From Acanthaster planci (Eukaryota > Echinodermata > Asteroidea > Valvatida > Acanthasteridae), in the NCBI RefSeq assembly GCF_001949145.1, contig NW_019091947.1, positions 3,336 through 13,760 of the forward strand: 10,425 nucleotides of DNA, read 5' to 3'. The position numbers and the translations under genes are program-made. Shown here piece by piece: positions 7,801-10,425 of the stretch. The notes under the pieces are model-generated. The model saw nothing but the letters and a program-made list of their open reading frames with translations. It was not told the DNA's origin and ran no database searches. Every line of letters begins with the position of its first letter. Position 1 is the stretch's first letter.

Positions 7801-10425
7801 CCTTTACTAAAAGGGAATTTCAGGAGAGATAGTTCGAACAGCAAAATGAGATTATATACTGAGGAACACATACGTGCCCTTCTGCACTGATCGCCATTGT
7901 CTTTTTATGCCATAAAGGAATGAGACGGCACAGTGCAGCTGTGGCTCTTGCAGTTTCGCCTTTGACACGTCTGAAAACGGAAACGGTAAGAGTTAAGAAT
8001 TGTGGAATTATGCGTTATTTGCTCAGATACGCATGGAGGGGCTACGTCTGAAATTTGGAAGACTATCCATAAAGGGAATTATGTTGTGTGTACACAAGGA
8101 CAAAACATGAAATGAAAGACATGAAATGGCTTCAGCATTGTAAACAACACGTTGTAACCCCCACGTACCAAAATATATTTTCTGACCCCCTCCCCTCCAA
8201 AAAAGTCTGGATCCGCCCCTGTTGCATGACTGTTTTATAAACTTTAGAAACTATACGGTACTTAAATAACTATTCTGTGTCATTCATATTTCAGCCACAA
8301 CATTCAAAGTTACGATGCCATTTACACCAGACCCGTGTTTCTTTGTAAACCACTATTTGCTGGAAGTTAGTTATTGTATACCAAGTTGCTTCGTTGGATT
8401 GGTTTTTCCTTCATATTTAAATAGGTAGACTGCCAAAGGTTTGTTTGGGCTTTGGATGCTTGCTATGTGGGTTTGAATGGTCAAAAGGATTCTCCTTTTT
8501 TATAATCTACGAGTCGACTGTGTTAGCAATAAGACAAACCTGACACCTCGATCAAGGCTACTGTATTAGACTGTACTAAATCACACAAATAAATTGACGT
8601 TGAATTTACAATAAAATTATTCTCTTCGAGACAACAGGTTTAAGATGGCCATCTAATTTCGCCTGTATCTGTGCTGCAAATGGTACTTCTTCTCGTGCGA
8701 CTGTTGTCGATGGAATATTTACCTGTTTGACGGATAACTTGGAATCTACGACTGCACGAAGAATTGAAAAAAGAAAAACCTCCGGGATGACCTCAACACC
8801 ATCAAGAGTATATCAAGTGTCAACGGAAAACATCGCTACCGGAAGGGGTGGAGACTCGGATGGCCAGGTTGGCATATCGGTCGGAATCCCCGTGGCAGTC
8901 AGTCTAGTCATATTGTTTTTCTTAGTGGCACTCGTTGCTGGATTTATCTGTTGGAGAAGACGTGGAAAGAGGGCAAAGAAAGGGTAAGTCTGACCATGTG
9001 ACCTCGTTGGTAATAGCATATAGGTCTGTAATCTGGAGATGAAAGTAAGAAATAAACCAATCAAATTAGTAAATGTCATCGAACTCTCCGAAAAAACAAA
9101 ACCAAAACCTCATTGGCTTGAAAGTGTCTTTGAGTTAACATTAACTCGAGTAGGGTTACCCAAAAGCAGACTATTACTGGTAGCACATTTTGTGGATCGA
9201 GGGGAACCCTCGCAAAAAAAAGAGTATTTTTAAAAACGAGACAGGTTATTTCTGGTTTGTTTCACTTCGTTTCCTTAATTCAAAAAGCCTGTGTAAAGTT
9301 TCAGACTTCAGCCTCAATCTTCAGACAAGCCACAAAGTTAACATGTCTGAATTTCTAAAGTGTTCCCCCCTCAACCAAAGCACGTCTCCTTGACTGAACC
9401 ATTATATCACCTGTTAATTTCTGACATGAAAATGAAACCGTAATTTAAAAGTTCAGATTAGAAATTGAAGTCATTAATATTTATCTTCCTTGGTTTTTAG
9501 TTAAATCATATTTCTTTACTTTCGATTGTCAAACATAGGCCTACCAAACAGCTGACATCGGATACACGCGTTGTTGGGTCGCACACAATAAATGGTGAGT
9601 AGTCAGTTTGAGAGTTTGTTTTTAAAAAGTGTGTTTATTCTCTTAATATCAAACTACAAACAAATAATCTATTAATTTTTAAAATTCTAAGCAATCCTTT
9701 CGTAACGAATACTTAAAAATAAATTTAGGAGGAATCTGTGTACGTATAACACTGTTATTTTATGTCTCGGCAGTAAATCCAACATACACAGGAGTCTGTG
9801 ATGATCACGTGACTGAAGACATCTTAAAACCAATCGCAGTGGCTCGTCAGAAGAGGGTTTTGAAGCCGCAAGCAGATACTGTCTATTCCAACATAAAGGT
9901 AATAAAAATGTTTTCAAAATATTAGTATCAAGAAAAAAATACAAACGTTACAAAATGTTATGATTTCTTTTTATCCAAAGAAAATAACACGTGGATATTA
10001 CAGTGGATAAACATTTCTCAAGGTACAACTGAGAAAATATCGTAAATTTTAATTTATTTAAATTGAATGATCTTTCATCGTGAAAAAGAAAAATTAATTA
10101 CTTTTTATGTATGAAAGCACCCATACGTTTTTTATCTCACTGCCCGTGCTGACTAAAGCATATACGCATGCCCCAACATAAAAGTTGAGTTGTAGAAAGA
10201 TTTATTTCCATTTTGGTATTAACACAGCCAATCGATCAGGCAGCCAGCGAATCAGAGTGTTACGTCACTATTCACTCTAATGGATACACTCTAGACAAGC
10301 CAAAGGATGAAAGGGACGTCCACACAACTCTACATGGCAAGGATAGCAGCGAAGCCAAGAATACTCCCGACCCGGCTACTGGATACACTGCTTACAAACC
10401 ACAGCGTGGAAATGATGTGTACACG
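1742..10425 (+). CDS. Two-CTLD type I transmembrane receptor with multi-tyrosine tail (gene span, 3' partial)
   Basis: This entry gives the whole gene. Its exons join as 1742-1860, 5573-5649, 5992-6393, 6748-7153, 7503-7604, 7918-7985, 8295-8375, 8638-8983, 9539-9594, 9774-9898 and 10228-10425. The sum is 1980 nt, or 660 codons, without a stop, and the phase matches at every junction. Domain order is: signal peptide (1 to about 28), Cys-rich CxC segment (30-65), CTLD1 (67-195), CTLD2 (201-318), Cys-rich segment (335-448), Ser/Thr-rich stalk (about 450-495), transmembrane helix (about 497-523), basic stop-transfer (RRRGKRAKK) and cytoplasmic tail (from 524). Tail motifs are NPTY (554-557), TVYSNI (588-593), YVTI (606-609), YTLD (614), YTAY (647) and a final VYT. 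CTLD proteins bind glycans or proteins at the cell surface, and phosphotyrosine motifs recruit SH2 or PTB adaptors. A role as an immune or self-recognition receptor is inferred from this architecture. The exon joins are predicted by eye, not confirmed by transcripts; exon 7 is the least certain. The gene continues past the right edge. Confidence 0.8.
3931..4208 (+). pseudogene. Decayed THAP-domain fragment
   Basis: At 3931-3999 the frame reads CVAAGCGNTSKDITSIHNF, which matches the start of a THAP zinc finger (C-x4-C followed by a short basic/aromatic stretch). The frame then stops. A second frame from 3996 carries RKYRKF, ASRKFYVLLCSS and continues open to the TAA at 4206, which would match the later part of the domain. 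The two parts are in different frames, so a frameshift has broken the gene. The final Cys-x2-His pair reads CSSD, so the last zinc ligand is lost. THAP domains are DNA-binding modules of P-type transposases and of cellular proteins derived from them. The fragment lies in intron 1 and is probably an old transposon remnant. Confidence 0.55.
5215..5281 (-). tRNA. tRNA-like module 2, T arm truncated
   Basis: The acceptor stem AAGCTCG/CGAGCTT is perfect and extends to 9 bp. There is a D arm (GTC/GAC) and an anticodon stem CTGC/GCAG closing an 8-base loop with CTTGTAA (a TGT-like anticodon). The T arm is shortened: GTGGCTTTCC stands where GTGGGTTCGAxTCC would be expected, so box B is lost. At 67 bases it is too short for a standard tRNA. 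It is followed by seven T. Confidence 0.5.
5350..5421 (-). tRNA. tRNA-like module 1 (SINE head or tRNA pseudogene)
   Basis: The acceptor arms GGCTGGA and TCCAGGC pair at 6 of 7 positions. The D arm GCTC/GAGC is intact, and box A and box B match the pol III consensus closely. The anticodon arm is disturbed: CCG/CGG closes a 10-base loop with no clear anticodon. The T stem (GCAGG/CTCTC) pairs poorly. It is not a functional tRNA, and a SINE head is the most likely reading. Confidence 0.55.
5573..5649 (+). CDS. Exon 2: short Cys-rich segment with CxC motif
   Basis: A pyrimidine-rich tract ending in TTTTATAG gives the acceptor, and GG/GTAAAT gives the donor. The exon enters in phase 2 and leaves in phase 1, matching exon 1 and the first lectin exon. 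It encodes residues 40-65 and includes ICTCTS and a later TCSEE. With C30 from exon 1 the segment has four cysteines (30, 47, 49, 60), enough for two disulfides. It lies directly before the CTLD. I do not recognise a named domain. The CxC pattern returns in exons 5, 6 and 8, so this may be one copy of a repeated small extracellular module. Confidence 0.65.
5650..5991 (+). other. Intron 2
   Basis: Runs from GTAAATAAC to GAATTTTCAG, phase 1. AT-rich, with no further exon or element seen. Confidence 0.65.
5992..6393 (+). CDS. Exon 3: C-type lectin domain 1
   Basis: A complete CTLD is carried on one phase 1-1 exon (acceptor TTTTCAG, donor ATG/GTAAGT). Residues 66-199 run from the long-form N-terminal pair (DC, then SCYRF) through the first helix with RDDAHRDC, then HLVYIES, the core WIGLI, a WLN turn, GCFSLY, NCNRKNQFICE and RPY. 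All six long-form cysteines are present, plus a seventh in ANHC (helix 2) with no obvious partner. The calcium and sugar-binding motifs are missing: there is no EPN or QPD, and the WND position reads LIGENC. Classical Ca2+-dependent sugar binding is therefore unlikely, and a protein or non-classical ligand is possible. N-glycosylation sequons are seen at NNT and NRS. The frame stays open past the donor to 6491, so intron retention would add about 32 residues before a stop. Confidence 0.9.
6394..6747 (+). other. Intron 3, between the two CTLD exons
   Basis: Runs from GTAAGTATT to GCGTTAACAG, phase 1. The upstream CTLD frame stays open 98 bases into it. No element is seen. Confidence 0.7.
6748..7153 (+). 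CDS. Exon 4: C-type lectin domain 2
   Basis: This is the second full CTLD, residues 200-334, entering in phase 1 at TTAACAG/AA. Visible landmarks are EC and SCYWF (long-form pair), ARDSCRYWGGHLLYIES, the core RYWIGLI, VWLDGS, SLCFKL, WYDWDC and YSYICERE. All six canonical cysteines are present. The EPN position reads EHSNND and the WND position reads WYDWDC, so acidic and amide residues remain but the exact sugar-binding consensus is broken. Calcium binding is uncertain. One sequon (NYS) lies near the end. The exon leaves in phase 2 at TTG/GTAAGG, which is chosen because exon 5 needs phase 2 and the join creates a cysteine codon (TG+T). A weaker donor lies 4 nt upstream. Without splicing, the TAA inside the donor stops translation at once. 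Confidence 0.9.
7154..7502 (+). other. Intron 4
   Basis: Runs from GTAAGGTGAA to ATGCATCAG, phase 2. AT-rich, with nothing recognised. Confidence 0.6.
7503..7604 (+). CDS. Exon 5: Cys-rich segment with CQC and CGC motifs
   Basis: A 102-nt exon, phase 2 at both ends, between ATGCATCAG and ATGG/GTAAGA. It encodes residues 335-369. Cysteines lie at 335 (made by the splice join), 347, 349, 355, 359 and 361, in the series LCQC, TTC, SGCGC. This density of cysteines without a stop, with both borders in phase, is the evidence for coding. It resembles no domain that I can name. The segment follows the second CTLD and probably forms a compact disulfide-bonded spacer above the stalk. Its donor resembles that of exon 1 (ATGGGTAAGAT shared), which fits an exon-duplication origin but is short enough to be chance. 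Confidence 0.7.
7605..7917 (+). other. Intron 5
   Basis: Runs from GTAAGATACT to GCCATAAAG, phase 2. No element or exon was identified inside it. Confidence 0.55.
7918..7985 (+). CDS. Exon 6: Cys-rich segment with CSC motif
   Basis: A 68-nt exon that enters in phase 2 (CATAAAG/GAA) and leaves in phase 1 (AACG/GTAAGA), the same phase pattern as exon 2. It encodes residues 369-391, with cysteines at 375, 377 and 380 (QCSCGSCSF) followed by FAFDTSENGN. The acceptor is only moderately good, but the frame is open, the phases match both sides and the CxC motif matches the neighbouring exons. No named domain is recognised. Confidence 0.6.
7986..8294 (+). other. Intron 6, with a hAT-like terminus
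   Basis: Runs from GTAAGAGTTA to CATATTTCAG, phase 1. It contains the transposon-end-like sequence listed at 8205-8221, preceded by a C-rich tract (GACCCCCTCCCCTCC). Confidence 0.55.
8205..8221 (-). mobile_element. hAT-like terminal sequence (possible MITE end)
   Basis: On the minus strand it reads CAGGGGCGGATCCAGAC, which resembles the CAGGGGCG-type terminal repeats common at the ends of hAT-family elements in invertebrates (recalled from general knowledge, not searched). A left partner might start near 8036 (GAGGGGCTACGTCTG), with GCATG on both outer flanks. The match between the two ends is weak, so the element limits are uncertain. Confidence 0.35.
8295..8375 (+). CDS. Exon 7 (uncertain): short extracellular segment, possible cassette exon
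   Basis: The acceptor (CATATTTCAG/CC) is good and the phase 1 frame is open for 43 codons. The segment begins ATTFKVTMPFTPDPC and continues through a hydrophobic stretch to VSYC. The donor is the weak point. T/GTATAC at 8376 is the best one in the phase 1 needed by exon 8, while AG/GTAGAC at 8425 and TTT/GTAAAC at 8345 give wrong phases. The exon is phase 1-1, so it can be skipped and exon 6 can join exon 8 in frame. It may be a cassette exon, or not an exon at all. Read as coding, it adds C406 and completes C419 at the junction. Confidence 0.4.
8638..8983 (+). CDS. Exon 8: CxC segment, stalk and transmembrane helix
   Basis: Starts at ACAACAG/GT in phase 1 and ends at AAAGG/GTAAGT in phase 2, encoding residues 419-533. 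It opens with RWPSNFACICAANGTS and a later FTC, another CxC segment with a sequon (NGT). A Thr/Ser- and Arg/Lys-rich stalk follows (STTARRIEKRKTSGMTSTPS). Next is GGDSDGQ and a strongly hydrophobic helix at about 497-523 (VGISVGIPVAVSLVILFF and on to GFIC). WRRRGKRAKK follows and fixes the tail in the cytoplasm. The small Gly/Ala residues in the helix could allow helix packing. No charged residue sits inside the membrane segment, so pairing with an ITAM adaptor through an intramembrane salt bridge is not indicated. Confidence 0.8.
8984..9538 (+). other. Intron 8
   Basis: Runs from GTAAGTCTGA to CAAACATAG, phase 2. Two short open frames (near 9039-9393) resemble nothing known and do not fit the phases. 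No repeat was recognised. Confidence 0.6.
9539..9594 (+). CDS. Exon 9: juxtamembrane cytoplasmic segment
   Basis: A 56-nt exon, phase 2 in (AACATAG/GC) and phase 1 out (AATG/GTGAGT), encoding residues 534-552 (PTKQLTSDTRVVGSHTING). It lies just inside the membrane after the basic cluster. It has no cysteine, and its Ser/Thr residues could be phosphorylated, but no known motif is seen. The evidence is the pair of good splice sites and the exact phase match on both sides. Small exons of this kind are usual in receptor tails. Confidence 0.65.
9774..9898 (+). CDS. Exon 10: cytoplasmic tail with NPTY and TVYSNI motifs
   Basis: Enters in phase 1 at TCTCGGCAG/TA and leaves in phase 0 at ATAAAG/GTAATA, encoding residues 553-594. 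It begins VNPTYTGV, which contains an NPxY motif of the kind bound by PTB domains and used for endocytosis. It ends ADTVYSNIK. TVYSNI fits the TxYxx[VI] pattern of the immunoreceptor switch motif (ITSM) and also holds YxN, the Grb2 SH2 pattern. These assignments rest on short patterns only. Between the motifs lies a basic stretch (ARQKRVLKPQ). Confidence 0.75.
9899..10227 (+). other. Intron 10
   Basis: Runs from GTAATAAAAA to TTAACACAG, phase 0. Very AT-rich, with no feature recognised. Confidence 0.6.
10228..10425 (+). CDS. Exon 11 (3' end outside window): tyrosine-rich tail
   Basis: Acceptor TTAACACAG/CC, phase 0, with an open frame to the last base (residues 595-660). Tyrosines appear in ECYVTI, NGYTLDKP, TGYTAYKP and DVYT. 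With YSNI of exon 10, YVTI forms two YxxI units 12 residues apart, at the upper limit of ITAM-like spacing. YTLDKP and YTAYKP share a Y-x-x-x-K-P pattern with YSNIKP, which is formed across the exon 10/11 join. The segment is hydrophilic and probably disordered, as signalling tails are. No stop or donor is seen before the edge, so its length is unknown. Confidence 0.75.

Noticed and set aside
8376-8425. Extension of exon 7 to the AG/GTAGAC donor
   Set aside because: It leaves phase 2, while exon 8 must be entered in phase 1 to avoid the in-frame TAA at 8654-8656.
8813-9079. 88-codon minus-strand open frame
   Set aside because: Antisense shadow of the transmembrane exon.

Overview
This is eukaryotic, animal genomic DNA. 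Single exons are separated by AT-rich introns with GT..AG borders, and the intervening DNA carries fragments of animal-type mobile elements (tRNA-derived SINE-like sequence, a THAP-domain remnant, a hAT-like terminus). Base composition, intron size and the C-type lectin receptor content point to an invertebrate metazoan such as a cnidarian, lancelet or hemichordate. The exact group cannot be fixed from the sequence alone.

The main content is one multi-exon gene on the + strand, from 1742 to beyond the right edge. Eleven coding exons were assembled by eye. Their intron phases match at every junction (2,1,1,2,2,1,1,2,1,0) and together give 660 codons with no stop. The predicted product is a type I membrane protein: signal peptide, short Cys-rich segment with a CxC motif, two tandem C-type lectin domains (CTLD), a second Cys-rich stretch with further CxC motifs, a Thr/Ser-rich stalk, one transmembrane helix, and a long cytoplasmic tail with NPTY, TVYSNI, YVTI and other tyrosine motifs. 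This is the layout of a lectin-type immune or recognition receptor that would signal through SH2 or PTB proteins. No gene name can be given, and the stop codon lies outside the window.

Layout: 1-1741 is non-coding upstream DNA with a possible MITE (371-576) and AT-rich palindromes. 1742-1860 is the signal-peptide exon. 1861-5572 is a 3.7 kb first intron holding a decayed THAP-domain fragment (about 3931-4208) and a minus-strand element with two tRNA-like modules (5204-5421). 5573-7153 holds a Cys-rich exon and the two CTLD exons. 7503-8375 holds small Cys-rich exons, one of them uncertain. 8638-8983 encodes the stalk and transmembrane helix. 9539-10425 encodes the signalling tail, which runs off the right edge.
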